DNA of 55,685 bases from Thermoplasmatota archaeon (lineage in GTDB: Archaea > Thermoplasmatota > Thermoplasmata > Thermoplasmatales > GCA-001856825). Of the stretch, positions 1-8,119 are shown in pieces; the stretch's first letter is position 1, and each line of letters begins with the position of its first letter. The position numbers and the translations under genes were made by a program. A model generated the notes under the pieces. That model searched no databases and was not told where the DNA came from. It was given only the letters and a program-made list of their open reading frames with translations. The DNA lies in the NCBI GenBank assembly GCA_023379555.1, contig JAMCQR010000023.1, forward strand, positions 1 to 55,685. The letters run 5' to 3'.

Positions 1-1
1 T

Positions 2-316
2 TCAAGAAGCAACTTCAATTTTCTTCACAACAGGGAAATTGAAGCTGTGATTCCACCAAGGGAGAACTCTTCCACCCTGTCCAGAGGTTCTCCATACAGA
101 GCCAAGACAGTAAGGAGAATAAGGAGGACTGGGCTAGATGCATGGAAGAAGGAGGTGGATTACGGGAAGAGATGGAGGGTTGAGATATTCTTCTCCGCTT
201 TGAAGAGGGTGGTGGGAGAGGTGATCATGGCAAAGAAGATGATGTACCAGATACAGGAAGCAGTGATGAAGATATATACATATTTCCTGCTAAGGAAAAA
301 CGCTGAGGTGAACTGA
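2..316 (+). CDS. DDE transposase (IS4/IS5 type), C-terminal part, cut by window edge
   Basis: The reading frame is open from the first bases of the window, so the N-terminal part lies outside. The visible part carries the signature of the C-terminal half of IS4/IS5-group DDE transposases: a HNREIEAVIPPRENSS stretch, then GKRWRVEIFFSALKR with the catalytic Glu of the DDE triad in RVEIFF, and a helical tail. The GTG at 47 is only an internal codon. Whether the element is intact cannot be told. It sits beside two other transposase remnants, which suggests a hotspot for insertions upstream of the kdp genes. Confidence 0.8.
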   Translation, partial: SRSNFNFLHNREIEAVIPPRENSSTLSRGSPYRAKTVRRIRRTGLDAWKKEVDYGKRWRVEIFFSALKRVVGEVIMAKKMMYQIQEAVMKIYTYFLLRKNAEVN

Positions 317-341
317 ATGGTTGTTGCTTACAATTGGTTAA

Positions 342-416
342 CACGCTAAAAAGTATGAAAAAGGTGAAATATCGAAAGAGGAGTATGATAAGATGAGGGA
401 GGATCTGGGGAAGTGA
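342..416 (+). pseudogene. C-terminal SHOCT-like tail, truncated
   Basis: An open frame of 24 codons begins right after a stop codon and has no start codon of its own. It ends in KKYEKGEISKEEYDKMREDL, which matches the SHOCT pattern (a short C-terminal helical hairpin: gly-glu-ile-ser, then E-E-Y and a Leu) found at the ends of many small membrane or secreted proteins. It is probably the stump of a gene whose front was lost when the element to the left inserted. The next small frame starts on its stop codon (TGATG). Confidence 0.5.
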
Positions 417-511
417 TGGTGATTATGGGGAAAGATCAAGAAGTAAAGGAAGTTGGAGAGAACGGTTTAATTATGTTTGTTTGGAATGAGGGAAAGGAGA
501 GATGGAAGTGA
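416..511 (+). CDS. hypothetical 31-residue peptide
   Basis: A short frame whose ATG overlaps the stop of the SHOCT stump by one base and whose stop lies one base before the ATG of the next frame. The tight end-to-start spacing on both sides is the only support for it. No family or motif was recognised. It may be chance coding within a decayed operon. Confidence 0.2.
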   Translation: MVIMGKDQEVKEVGENGLIMFVWNEGKERWK

Positions 512-512
512 A

Positions 513-787
513 ATGAAAGAGGATATCAGCGAGCGTCTTGAGAACGATTTGGGTGCATATATCAGCGAAAAAAGTGGCAAAATCTTAGAAATTATTGGAT
601 AGCTCTGTACAAAAGTTTCAACTCAAATAGTGCGATAGCCGAGATTTGGCATCGACTCTTTTCGGACTATTACGAATATGAAGAAGTATATCGACCGGAA
701 GGTGGTTTTGACCCGATCAAGAAAAATGAATTTGAAGAGTGGTTCAACTCCAAGATTCGAAAGATAATGGACTTCTTAGAGGGATGA
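513..787 (+). pseudogene. hypothetical protein, frameshifted in an A-run
   Basis: The ATG at 513 opens a frame that stops at 600-602 after 29 residues. A second frame stays open to the stop at 785-787 and reads as normal protein (for example AEIWHRLFSDYYEYEEVYRP). Adding one A to the AAAA run at 579-582 joins both into a 91-residue product in which SEKSGKNLRNYWIAL spans the joint. One base has therefore probably been lost, or the assembly is off by one. I recognise no family. The 3' end runs under an antisense transposase remnant. Confidence 0.5.
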
Positions 788-959
788 GGAGAGAATCCAA
801 GTGAAGTATCGCCCTGTTACTTTGTACCCTTTGATAGATGTCCTTCAATAAGGGCGGGAATGCATTCCAGTCTATTGCATCCTTCATGAATGCCAGGGGA
901 TCACGACCCATCGTTTCCTTGTATATTTCCTTGAGTGCCTCATCTAGAAGGTTTGCCAT
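744..959 (-). pseudogene. IS5-like transposase, N-terminal remnant
   Basis: The first 42 or so residues (834-959) match the N-terminal region of archaeal IS5-family transposases: an acidic MANLLDEALKEIYKET opening, then AIDWNAFPPLLKDIY, equivalent to the usual D-W-x-x-F-x-P-(I/L)-L block. After that the reading frame turns into unrelated sequence that overlaps a gene on the other strand, so the element is cut at about 835. No DDE catalytic residues remain, so it cannot be active. Confidence 0.6.
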
Positions 960-1108
960 GCTGTATTATGGGCAACCCATGAATAAACATTATTATTACC
1001 AGACCCGGTCACAGAAGGAGGTTCTTAGACTGGTATGCTTGATTTCTTCCCGTAGCTGAAGCTGCAGCAAGTCAGATAATGCTGCAGCTCATGGAATGGT
1101 GATGAAAG
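960..1108 (+). other. non-coding leader of the IS110 element
   Basis: No credible gene lies here. The stretch precedes the IS110 transposase and is rich in CTGCAGC words (for example at 1061-1090). In IS110 elements studied elsewhere, the non-coding end next to the transposase encodes a bridge RNA. Whether this decayed copy retains one cannot be judged by eye. Confidence 0.3.
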
Positions 1109-2085
1109 ATGTATAACGTAGCTATGGATATTGGTAAACGCAAGCCGTACGGAATAATTGAGAAGGATGGAGAGATTGTGAAAGAGGGATATGTGCTCAC
1201 AAGCAGATAGGAATTCAACAAATTCCTTGACGGTATAAGTGAAGCCACGGTGATAGTGGAAGCCTCTTCCACCATTGATAGGATAGTTTCATTCCTGTCT
1301 GGCCACAATATTAGAGTGGCTCATCCCGCCAAGGTGAGACTGATAGCTGAATCGATGAACAAGACTGATAGGAATGACGCTCATATATTGCTGGACCTTT
1401 ACAAGAGGGAATACATGCCGGAATCGTACCTTCCACCTAGAGAAATAAGCGAGTCCAGGAACATATGCAGGAATCGCAATTTCCTGGTAAGACAGAGGAC
1501 AGCAATAAAGAACAGGATCAGAAATCAATCATACCGGCTGGGAATGGATTTTGATGGCTTCACAAAGAAGAGTCTCTCCACCCTGAGAGACGCTTCTCCC
1601 ATGTTAAGGATACTTGTGGAAGATCTGGAGAATGTTAACAAATATATGAAACTGACATTCACATAGCGGAGAAGTGGGAAATGAATCAGTACGCCAGGAT
1701 AATTGAAACAATACCTGGAATAGGAAAGTACGGTTCCCTAGCAATAGCAGCGGAGATAGGAGATGTGAACAGATTCCCGAAGGAGGCTAACATATTCTCC
1801 TATACAGGTCTGGTGCCTCGGATATACCAGTCCGGATCCAGGGAATACAAGGGCCACATAACTTCAGGGAACAAATACCTAAAGTACATTCTGGTGGAGT
1901 GCGTACTGGTCTACCTAATAAGGGAGCCTGATTCTCCTATCACTGAAGCATATAGGAGAATAAAGCTGAGATCTGGAACAAACAAGGCGAAGATAGCCGC
2001 AGCAAGGCATCTTCTCCGGATGATATACTACATGCTCAAGAGGAATCAATCATATGATTCCTATGAGAGGCGTGGCAGGAGCTGA
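1109..2085 (+). pseudogene. IS110-family transposase, inactivated by a stop and a frameshift
   Basis: The ATG at 1109 begins YNVAMDIGKRKPYGIIEKDG, the start of the DEDD RuvC-like domain of IS110 transposases. TAG interrupts it at 1208-1210, but the same frame continues to 1666 (LIAESMNKTDRNDAHILLDL is the typical K-T-D-x-x-D-A core). A frame change near 1640-1665 then leads into the C-terminal Transposase_20 domain, with ETIPGIGKYGSLAIAAEIGD, the FSYTGLVPR block and a Ser in ITSGNKYLK. Both lesions make it inactive. Flanks at 1079-1089 and 2094-2110 share ATGCTGCA and CTGCAGCTC words, probably element ends. Confidence 0.88.
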
Positions 2086-2208
2086 AGGTTCTTATGCTGC
2101 ACTGCAGCTCGAGATAGACTAGCATCCTGCCATCCCTGTAAATGGAAGTCAGAATACCGCAAAGCGGTAAATAGAAGAGCATACAAAGTTTCCAGAAAAA
2201 GCAAATAG

Positions 2209-2397
2209 GTGGGTGATCATAAAGATAACAAGGAAGAAATCAACATAGGAGAAGTCCTCTATTATGAATCAAACAGAAAGCACATCATAAGAACAAGGAT
2301 GTTCATCAGGGTGGTCGGTGAAAGGATTGGAGCGACAGTATTACTTGTTTCATGCTACCATAAAATTTGTGTTGATAGTTCTGCAATGCCTGATTAA
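2209..2397 (+). CDS. hypothetical 62-residue protein
   Basis: A GTG-started frame lies between the IS110 remnant and kdpC. Its end overlaps the end of kdpC by four bases, tail to tail. The middle (RKHIIRTRMFIRVVGERIGA) is basic and the C-terminus hydrophobic with two Cys. I recognise no family. It could be a leftover tail of a gene destroyed by the IS110 element, or chance. Confidence 0.25.
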   Translation: MGDHKDNKEEINIGEVLYYESNRKHIIRTRMFIRVVGERIGATVLLVSCYHKICVDSSAMPD

Positions 2398-2864
2398 TGG
2401 TCATTCAGCATATTATATATTTTCGCGTACACTGCAATGCTATTGTGGAAATGGTCTATGATCTGGATATTCAGGCTCAGTGCATTCACGAAAGCCGTTC
2501 CGAAAAAGAACATTGAATATTGGGTATTATTATGGATTAGCCCATCCAGGTACGCTATGGATATATTTGTTGTGTTGTGTATTACCAGCGCCTGTGCAAG
2601 AGCACTTGCAACTGTAATATCCGGGTCCACACCTGAAGCAGAATCATTCCTCACGTGGAATAGGTAGGGAGAATTGTTGACGGACTGTCCAATGAGGTAT
2701 GATCCAACAGTAGCATTTCCCAGTTGAGCTAAATCGCCGTTTGCCTGGTAAGGGAATAAGGCCTGCCCTATACCGGTTACCACAACAGGATACACCACCC
2801 CGCAGATCACAGCGAAGATCAGAGCCAGTCTCAGTGTGCCAGAGATAAGTTTTCTTCCTTTCAT
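2394..2864 (-). CDS. kdpC: potassium-transporting ATPase KdpC subunit
   Basis: KdpC is the single-span accessory subunit of the KdpFABC potassium pump and stabilises and assists KdpA/KdpB. The 156-residue product has an N-terminal membrane helix (about residues 10-35, ending in VVTGIGQALFP), then the family blocks YQANGDLAQLGNATVGSYLIGQS and FHVRNDSASGVDPDITVASA. It is shorter than bacterial KdpC (about 190). The family segment near PSGGSNLGPSN is reduced. The start overlaps the end of kdpB by four bases, so translation is probably coupled. Confidence 0.92.
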   Translation of the reverse strand: MKGRKLISGTLRLALIFAVICGVVYPVVVTGIGQALFPYQANGDLAQLGNATVGSYLIGQSVNNSPYLFHVRNDSASGVDPDITVASALAQALVIHNTTNISIAYLDGLIHNNTQYSMFFFGTAFVNALSLNIQIIDHFHNSIAVYAKIYNMLNDH

Positions 2865-5023
2865 ATTACTCCCCCCATAATTACTAACAATATAGCTATC
2901 AGCTTGATAGCAGCAAATGGCAGCAAAACTCCGCCAACTCCGTAAACAAATAGGTTCTTGAGGAATATCTTGAGCGTGCTCTGCGGTCTGAACTTTGTTC
3001 CACGCAGCGCTATTGGTATAAGTGCTGGGATCACCACAGCATTGTATATCAGGGCTGAGAGCACAGCAATATGAGGTGTCAATCTGAGGATGTTCAAGGC
3101 ATCAAGTGCAGGGATGCTCACAAACATTACGGGCACTATTGCAAAGTACTTGGCGACATCGTTGGTGATGCTGAATGTCGTGACAGCACCTCTTGTCATC
3201 AGGAGCTGCTTTCCCAGCATGACCACATCGATGACCTTTGACGGGTTTGATTCAAGGTCTACCATATTTGCTGCATCCTTCGCAGCCAAGGTTCCTGATG
3301 CCATTGCAAGGCCGATATCCGCTGCGGCAAGGGCCGGGGCGTCATTTGTGCCGTCCCCAATCATTGCAACAACCCTGTTCTCAGCCTGTTCTTCCTTTAC
3401 CTTCTGGTACTTGGTCTCAGGTTTTGCCTGTGCGACAAATTCTTCGATTCCTACCTCACCCGCTATGCTTCTCGCAGTAAGAGGATGGTCTCCTGTGATC
3501 ATCACCGGCCTGATTCCCATCTTCCTGAGGCCGAGTATTCTATCCCTGATTCCGTGTTTTATCAAATCCTTGAAGTATATGAGCCCAATTATGTCACCGT
3601 TCACGGATACTGCAATGGGAGTCCCGCCTTCTGAGGTAATTCTTGTCACTGTCTCATCAAAATTGTCGGGAATAGATTTAGCAACTTCCTTTATGACATC
3701 GGGGGCGCCCTTCTGTATTATTGTCTCATCTGTTAGACGGGTCTCGAGCACGAACTTCTTCCTGAACCTGTGCCTCTGGAATATTCCCTTTCCACCCTTT
3801 GGCAATGTGAAGTCGTCGGAGTCAACAAGGGTTATTTCACTACTTCTTGTTACTGCACTGAATTCCTTATAAACACCTTCCCTCAGTGCATCATACTCCT
3901 TTGGAATGAACTTTTTTGAGAAAGCGAGTTCCACTATGCTCCTTCCTTCTGGAGTATCGTCATTCCAAGATGAGAGGAACGAGGCGTCAGCTAGTTCCCT
4001 TTCGGTGTGGTTTCCCAGGGGGATAAACTGATGCGCACGCCGGTTCCCGACGGTTATTGTTCCAGTCTTGTCAAGGAGTATTACGTCTGCATCCCCTGCT
4101 GTCTCTATGGCTTTTCCGGATTTAGCTATTATTTTATTCCTTGACATCCGGGTTATTCCGGATATACCTATGGCTGGTAGAAGTGCTCCAATTGTGGTTG
4201 GCAGTAAGCATACGTACAGAGCGATGAGAATAGATAGATCAGCGCCAAGGTTGAGCAGCAGCGAGAGTGCAATCAGTGCCACCAGAATTATTGTAAAAAC
4301 ACCGGTCAGTCCGAGCAGCAGTATTGATAGAGCAGCCTCATTTGGCGTCTTTGGCCTTTCAGATGATTCTACCATCTTTACAAGCTTGCTTATGTAGGTC
4401 TCGTCAGGATTTGCATTGACAACTGCAACGATGGAGTCGCTCACGACCGTTGACCCCCCAATGATGGTGTCTCCCTTGGACTTCTTAACTCCCGCAGACT
4501 CTCCCGTAAGGAGGGACTCATCCAGCATTGCTATTCCCTCCAGGACTTCAGCATCAATTGGGACCATGTCCCCTTTCTCGATGAGGATAATGTCCCCTTT
4601 TCTCAGCTCAGAGGACTTAACAGGCTCAATTGTCCTTTTTCCATCTTCGTTCACGTGTATCCTCTTGGCAATCCCTTCTTTTTCCAGTTTCTTCAGGCTG
4701 GCTGCTGATGCCCTGGACCTTGCCTCTGCAAATGAATCGGAGATTGTACTGAACCATACAGTTACGAAAAGTATGGCAGTTACATACGCATAGAAGACTC
4801 TGTCAGACCTGTGTGCCAAACCGGGGAAAGCCCCTGGTGCTATGGTCATGAGCAAGACCACCAGGAAGGAAAGTTCAACTACAAACATTACAGGGTTTTC
4901 TATGAGTCTCAGTGGATTCATTCTTGCGAGTGAATCCCTTAACACATGCGGCCAGCTGATCCTATCTTCATTAGTTTCAGGTCTGGAGTACACTTCCTGA
5001 TTCCCGCTCCACCTAAAGGGCAT
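2861..5023 (-). CDS. kdpB: potassium-transporting P-type ATPase KdpB subunit
   Basis: The ATP-hydrolysing subunit of the Kdp high-affinity K+ pump, 720 residues with the usual domain order. Membrane helices are followed by an actuator domain with LLTGES, the phosphorylation site DKTGTIT near residue 320, a nucleotide-binding domain, the hinge MIGDGTNDAPALAAADIG, and C-terminal helices. Residues for phosphoryl transfer and dephosphorylation are present, so it should be active. It overlaps kdpA by 11 bases and kdpC by 4, giving an A-B-C operon. No KdpF was found between or before the subunits. Confidence 0.97.
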   Translation of the reverse strand: MPFRWSGNQEVYSRPETNEDRISWPHVLRDSLARMNPLRLIENPVMFVVELSFLVVLLMTIAPGAFPGLAHRSDRVFYAYVTAILFVTVWFSTISDSFAEARSRASAASLKKLEKEGIAKRIHVNEDGKRTIEPVKSSELRKGDIILIEKGDMVPIDAEVLEGIAMLDESLLTGESAGVKKSKGDTIIGGSTVVSDSIVAVVNANPDETYISKLVKMVESSERPKTPNEAALSILLLGLTGVFTIILVALIALSLLLNLGADLSILIALYVCLLPTTIGALLPAIGISGITRMSRNKIIAKSGKAIETAGDADVILLDKTGTITVGNRRAHQFIPLGNHTERELADASFLSSWNDDTPEGRSIVELAFSKKFIPKEYDALREGVYKEFSAVTRSSEITLVDSDDFTLPKGGKGIFQRHRFRKKFVLETRLTDETIIQKGAPDVIKEVAKSIPDNFDETVTRITSEGGTPIAVSVNGDIIGLIYFKDLIKHGIRDRILGLRKMGIRPVMITGDHPLTARSIAGEVGIEEFVAQAKPETKYQKVKEEQAENRVVAMIGDGTNDAPALAAADIGLAMASGTLAAKDAANMVDLESNPSKVIDVVMLGKQLLMTRGAVTTFSITNDVAKYFAIVPVMFVSIPALDALNILRLTPHIAVLSALIYNAVVIPALIPIALRGTKFRPQSTLKIFLKNLFVYGVGGVLLPFAAIKLIAILLVIMGGVI

Positions 5024-6674
5024 TCCCTATCCCTTCCAGATGCATAAGAATTGGCCCCACTGCAAGGAATGGGAAAAAAGTCAGTACGGCGAGTATAATG
5101 ATGCTGAAAATGAGTATTGCAGGGAAGATAAGATCGTCCGTCCTAAGAGCTACTTCTGGGCTCCTCTTCTTGTCATACATCCTCCCCGAAATGGCGAGCA
5201 TTATTAATATTGGTATGAATCTGCCGGCCCACATCACTATACCGGTGGAAACATTGAAAAACACGGTGTTTCCGCTCGACCCGAGGAAATCTGAGCCGTT
5301 GTTTGCCGCGGCTGAAGTGTATTCATAGAGTATCTCTGTGAACCCAACAGGTCCGTTACCGAGGCCTATAGCATGTACCGCACCAAGTGCATAGGCAAGG
5401 ACTGTTGGGACAAGGATGATTATTGGATGGGATAAGAATGCGACAATTGCAAGTTCAACATCTTTTGCACTGATCTTCGCTCCAAGATATTCTGGAGTCC
5501 TACCTGCCATAAGTCCAACAATGAACACTGTTATCATCACGTACATAAGCATGTACATGGCACCAACTCCTGCTCCCCCCGGAGTTGCCTGTATCATCAT
5601 TCCCAAGAAGGCAGCCAGTATCACGAGTGGGTGCATTGCTGCAAGGGCTGTGTTTACGGAACCTGTTGTAAAGGCAGTCGTAGTTACTGTGTATAAGACT
5701 GGGGAGAAACCACCGAACCTTGTCTCCATTCCAGGGCCCAGCCCAGTATTGGGGATCAGTGCAATTGCAAGATCAATGGCATAAAGGCCGTAAGAAGCAA
5801 TGAGAATAGTCCTGCCTTCGCCCTTCTTATCAAGCATCAGCCCGAAAAGGAAAAGCATTGAAGTGGGAATCAGCATCATGGCCCCAAGCTCAATGTAATT
5901 GGTTAGGGGATTGGGGTTTTGAAACGGATAGGCAGAATTCGCCCCATAATACCCGCCCCCGTTTGTTCCAAGTTGCATTATGGATACAAGAGAAGAAACT
6001 GGGCCTACTTTAATGAGTTCAAAACTCCCTGAGAGGGTCCTTACAAGACTATAACCTGAAAGGGACTGTGGTACTCCAAGCCCTATAAGAATTAAGGATA
6101 GAAGAAGCGTCAGTGGAAGAAGTACCCTTGTCATGGTCCTCACCATGTCGGTATAAAAATTCCCTAGATTCCTGTCTCCACCTCTTTTACCTGCAAAACC
6201 TCTAAATATTGCCACAGCCACCGCAATGCCAGATGCTGCAGAGGTAAACTGCAAGAACTGGATCCCTACCATCTGCCCGAGGTATGATAATGTGGACCCC
6301 CCATTATAATGCTGGAGATTCGTGTTGGATGAGATGGACATTGCAGTGTTGAACGCCAGCGACCAGCTCATCCCATGGAATTTCATTGGGTTTAGGGGGA
6401 GCATTCCCTGGAAAGTAAGGACAATAAATGATATCGCAACAGTAAAAACACTGAACATAAAAAGGCTGAGAAAGTACTCCTTCCAGTCCATGCCTTTGTC
6501 GCGGTCTATTCCAAGTATACGATAGATCACGTTCTCAAATGGATTGAGGAGTTTATCGAGAAAAGTCTTCTCGTTTTTATAGACCTTTTTCAAGTATTTT
6601 GAGAGTCCCCAGGAGAGGGCTATTATCGTTGCCCAGACTAGAGCAGTGATGAGGAGATAACCTGTCCCTATCAT
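5013..6674 (-). CDS. kdpA: potassium-transporting ATPase KdpA subunit
   Basis: The K+-selective channel-like subunit, related to Trk/Ktr transporters. The 553-residue product has about ten membrane helices and four selectivity-filter-like loops: SSNTNLQHYNGGS, GTNGGGYYGANSAYPF, TTTAFTTGSVNTAL and SAAANNGSDF. Length and loops match the family. It is first in the operon. The leader contains a plausible Shine-Dalgarno stretch (AAGGGTAGG) 6-7 bases before ATG. No kdpD/kdpE sensor-regulator pair is seen in the window, so control must be different or encoded elsewhere. Confidence 0.97.
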   Translation of the reverse strand: MIGTGYLLITALVWATIIALSWGLSKYLKKVYKNEKTFLDKLLNPFENVIYRILGIDRDKGMDWKEYFLSLFMFSVFTVAISFIVLTFQGMLPLNPMKFHGMSWSLAFNTAMSISSNTNLQHYNGGSTLSYLGQMVGIQFLQFTSAASGIAVAVAIFRGFAGKRGGDRNLGNFYTDMVRTMTRVLLPLTLLLSLILIGLGVPQSLSGYSLVRTLSGSFELIKVGPVSSLVSIMQLGTNGGGYYGANSAYPFQNPNPLTNYIELGAMMLIPTSMLFLFGLMLDKKGEGRTILIASYGLYAIDLAIALIPNTGLGPGMETRFGGFSPVLYTVTTTAFTTGSVNTALAAMHPLVILAAFLGMMIQATPGGAGVGAMYMLMYVMITVFIVGLMAGRTPEYLGAKISAKDVELAIVAFLSHPIIILVPTVLAYALGAVHAIGLGNGPVGFTEILYEYTSAAANNGSDFLGSSGNTVFFNVSTGIVMWAGRFIPILIMLAISGRMYDKKRSPEVALRTDDLIFPAILIFSIIILAVLTFFPFLAVGPILMHLEGIGNAL

Positions 6675-6726
6675 GATGGCCTACCCTTATTCTTCCCGAA
6701 GCATGTAATTATTGGGCCGTTTTCTG

Positions 6727-6770
6727 GATTTAAATCTCTCCAGCGGTTAAAACCGTCTTTATTATATGCA
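6727..6770 (-). promoter_or_regulatory. candidate kdp promoter with two inverted repeats
   Basis: Read on the minus strand, an A/T box (ATATAATAA, about 6758-6768) is followed by the inverted repeat CGGTT-AA-AACCG (6744-6755) and the palindrome GATTTAAATC (6727-6736). The repeats fall where transcription would start, as expected for a repressor site, about 55-80 bases before kdpA. The assignment is inference from position and symmetry only. Confidence 0.35.
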
Positions 6771-6887
6771 AAGCGATTTTGAATATTTATATTAATATAT
6801 TGTATATGATTTTTATTGCAAAGACTGTTCATATTATTAACCCCATAATCAGTTCCTTAACCAAAATGACCCTAAATATATCCTAAC

Positions 6888-7202
6888 CTATCGTTCCCTG
6901 TTTTCCGGGGAAGAAGGTCTGGCTCGCGGACCTTTGTCAGCGCTCAGAACTATAGAGCTGACTACGCTTTTTACACCGGGAATTTTCATAATCTTGTTCT
7001 TCAGTGTATCACGGAATTCTTCTATGCTTCTGGAGCTAACAACAGTAGCTATGTCAAATTCTCCAGTCACTTCGTAAACCTCCTGGACAGCGTCGATTAG
7101 ACAGAGATCATGGGTTACCTCTTCCAATTTCATGGTGTCCACAAAAATATCGACTATCGCTAATACAGGTTTTTCATTTCCGGATTTCATTGAATTGGTC
7201 AT
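6888..7202 (-). CDS. stand-alone Lrp/AsnC ligand-binding (RAM) domain protein
   Basis: The 104-residue protein consists only of the RAM (AsnC effector-binding) ferredoxin-like fold: a first strand AIVDIFVD, an acidic helix, EVYEVTGEFDIATVV, a helix, and a final strand with GVKSVVSSIVL. There is no helix-turn-helix. Such single-domain proteins (SraM type) form oligomers that bind amino acids and can modulate full-length Lrp regulators. The C-terminus is a basic, disordered tail. It lies 213 bases upstream of kdpA on the same strand. A link to kdp control is possible but unproven. Confidence 0.85.
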   Translation of the reverse strand: MTNSMKSGNEKPVLAIVDIFVDTMKLEEVTHDLCLIDAVQEVYEVTGEFDIATVVSSRSIEEFRDTLKNKIMKIPGVKSVVSSIVLSADKGPRARPSSPENRER

Positions 7203-7499
7203 CTCTTGGCTGCATTGATTTTTCTGCAGTATTAGTATTTTTTGATATTGTGATACTGTAAAAACCTAATTGATTTTTAATAGTTCAGGATGTCAAACAT
7301 AAAACATAGAGATGATTCCAGGTAAGATGCCTTAATCCTATTCTCAAATAATTTTATAATTGCTCAATTTGAAATTAAAATCAGGCCTTCATTGAATCAG
7401 GGGGATAAATCCAATCAAGATGATAGCGATAACCGCCTGGGATATGGCCTCAGTAGCCTCTATCGTTGATTCCTGTCCCTAAAGACTCTGCAGGGTACC
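7203..7499. other. intergenic stretch with a hydrophobic ORF-like remnant
   Basis: No complete gene is seen. On the minus strand a frame of about 29 codons (7389-7478) is open but lacks a start codon. It reads EATEAISQAVIAIILIGFIP, like a membrane helix of the small proteins encoded just upstream, and may be a decayed member of that cluster. The rest is A/T-rich and could hold the promoter of the RAM-domain gene. Confidence 0.35.
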
Positions 7500-7628
7500 T
7501 CAGATGAAAAATGACGCAATTATGACTATAAGAACAGCTACAAATATGGTTATCAGGATATCGTCCCTCATTATCCTCCTGTCCCAGTAGTCGAGCTGCC
7601 TCTTGGAATCAAACATACCAATACGCAT
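7500..7628 (-). CDS. small single-span membrane protein (42 aa)
   Basis: ATG at 7628 to TGA at 7500-7502. The first half is charged (MFDSKRQLDYWDRRIMRDD) and the second half is one membrane helix (ILITIFVAVLIVIIASFFI) running to the stop. By the positive-inside rule the charged N-terminus would be cytoplasmic. It is the last complete member of a leftward series of small genes from 8574 down. I recognise no family. Such peptides are common in archaeal viruses, integrated elements and secretion or envelope gene sets, but none can be assigned. Confidence 0.5.
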   Translation of the reverse strand: MRIGMFDSKRQLDYWDRRIMRDDILITIFVAVLIVIIASFFI

Positions 7629-7685
7629 TTCCGTACCATCTCTTTTAATGAGTCTTTAGTTTGTCCTCTAGCTCATTTGCCAGCC

Positions 7686-7808
7686 TCATCTCAAAATTCC
7701 AGTGACCCAGAGAATGCCCAAGAGCGAGCCTACCATCGCAGTAAGTGCAATGACATCCTGGACGTCTATGCTTCTGTATTTCTTTCCTGCATTCTGGTAC
7801 ATTGCCAT
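7686..7808 (-). CDS. small single-span membrane protein (40 aa)
   Basis: ATG at 7808, stop at 7686-7688. It has a short basic N-terminus (QNAGKKYRSIDVQ) followed by a membrane helix (DVIALTAMVGSLLGILWVTG) and a final LR. It starts 14 bases after the preceding small gene ends, on the same strand, consistent with one transcript. A 14-codon frame begins in its stop as ATGA and ends before the next gene; it may be a coupling peptide or chance. The family is unknown. Confidence 0.5.
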   Translation of the reverse strand: MAMYQNAGKKYRSIDVQDVIALTAMVGSLLGILWVTGILR

Positions 7809-7822
7809 TTAGTAATCAACCT

Positions 7823-8119
7823 CTATACTTTAACCTTTTCTTCCCTATGGTGTAGCTCGTATGCGAAACTTCCTGTGAACAAGGCTGTGAGAAACCAGAC
7901 TGCCGCAGCTCCGCTCCTTGTCAGAGTGAAAAGCACGATCATTCCACTTGCAACGGGAACGGACATGACTTCAAAGGCAGTGAAGAGGGAAATAAATGAC
8001 ACACCTGCCAGGAGATGTTTCAGCTTCAGGTGAAATCGTTTTGTTGCCCCATGGATCCTTCCATTATTCTTCTTTTCAGTTGACGTGTGGGCACCCTTTC
8101 CCTTCCCCTTGGATTTCAC
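7823..8119 (-). CDS. small two-span membrane protein (98 aa)
   Basis: A very basic, probably disordered N-terminus of about 33 residues (Lys, Gly, Asn and His rich) is followed by two hydrophobic spans (about residues 34-55 and 60-82) and a charged HHREEKVKV tail. Both ends should be cytoplasmic. The start overlaps the end of the upstream gene as ATGA, so the two are probably translationally coupled. I recognise no family. Confidence 0.6.
   Translation of the reverse strand: MKSKGKGKGAHTSTEKKNNGRIHGATKRFHLKLKHLLAGVSFISLFTAFEVMSVPVASGMIVLFTLTRSGAAAVWFLTALFTGSFAYELHHREEKVKV

Noticed and set aside
1208..1210. In-frame TAG in the IS110 gene as a pyrrolysine codon or programmed readthrough
   Set aside because: The same gene also has a frameshift further on, so simple decay explains both. 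No pyrrolysine genes are seen and TAG ends other genes normally.
2394..2667. Plus-strand frame opposite kdpC
   Set aside because: It is antisense to a clear KdpC with conserved blocks and has no family resemblance.
3090..3872. 260-codon plus-strand frame inside kdpB
   Set aside because: Antisense to the conserved ATPase core. Its length follows from the codon bias of the real gene, and the protein has no recognisable domain.
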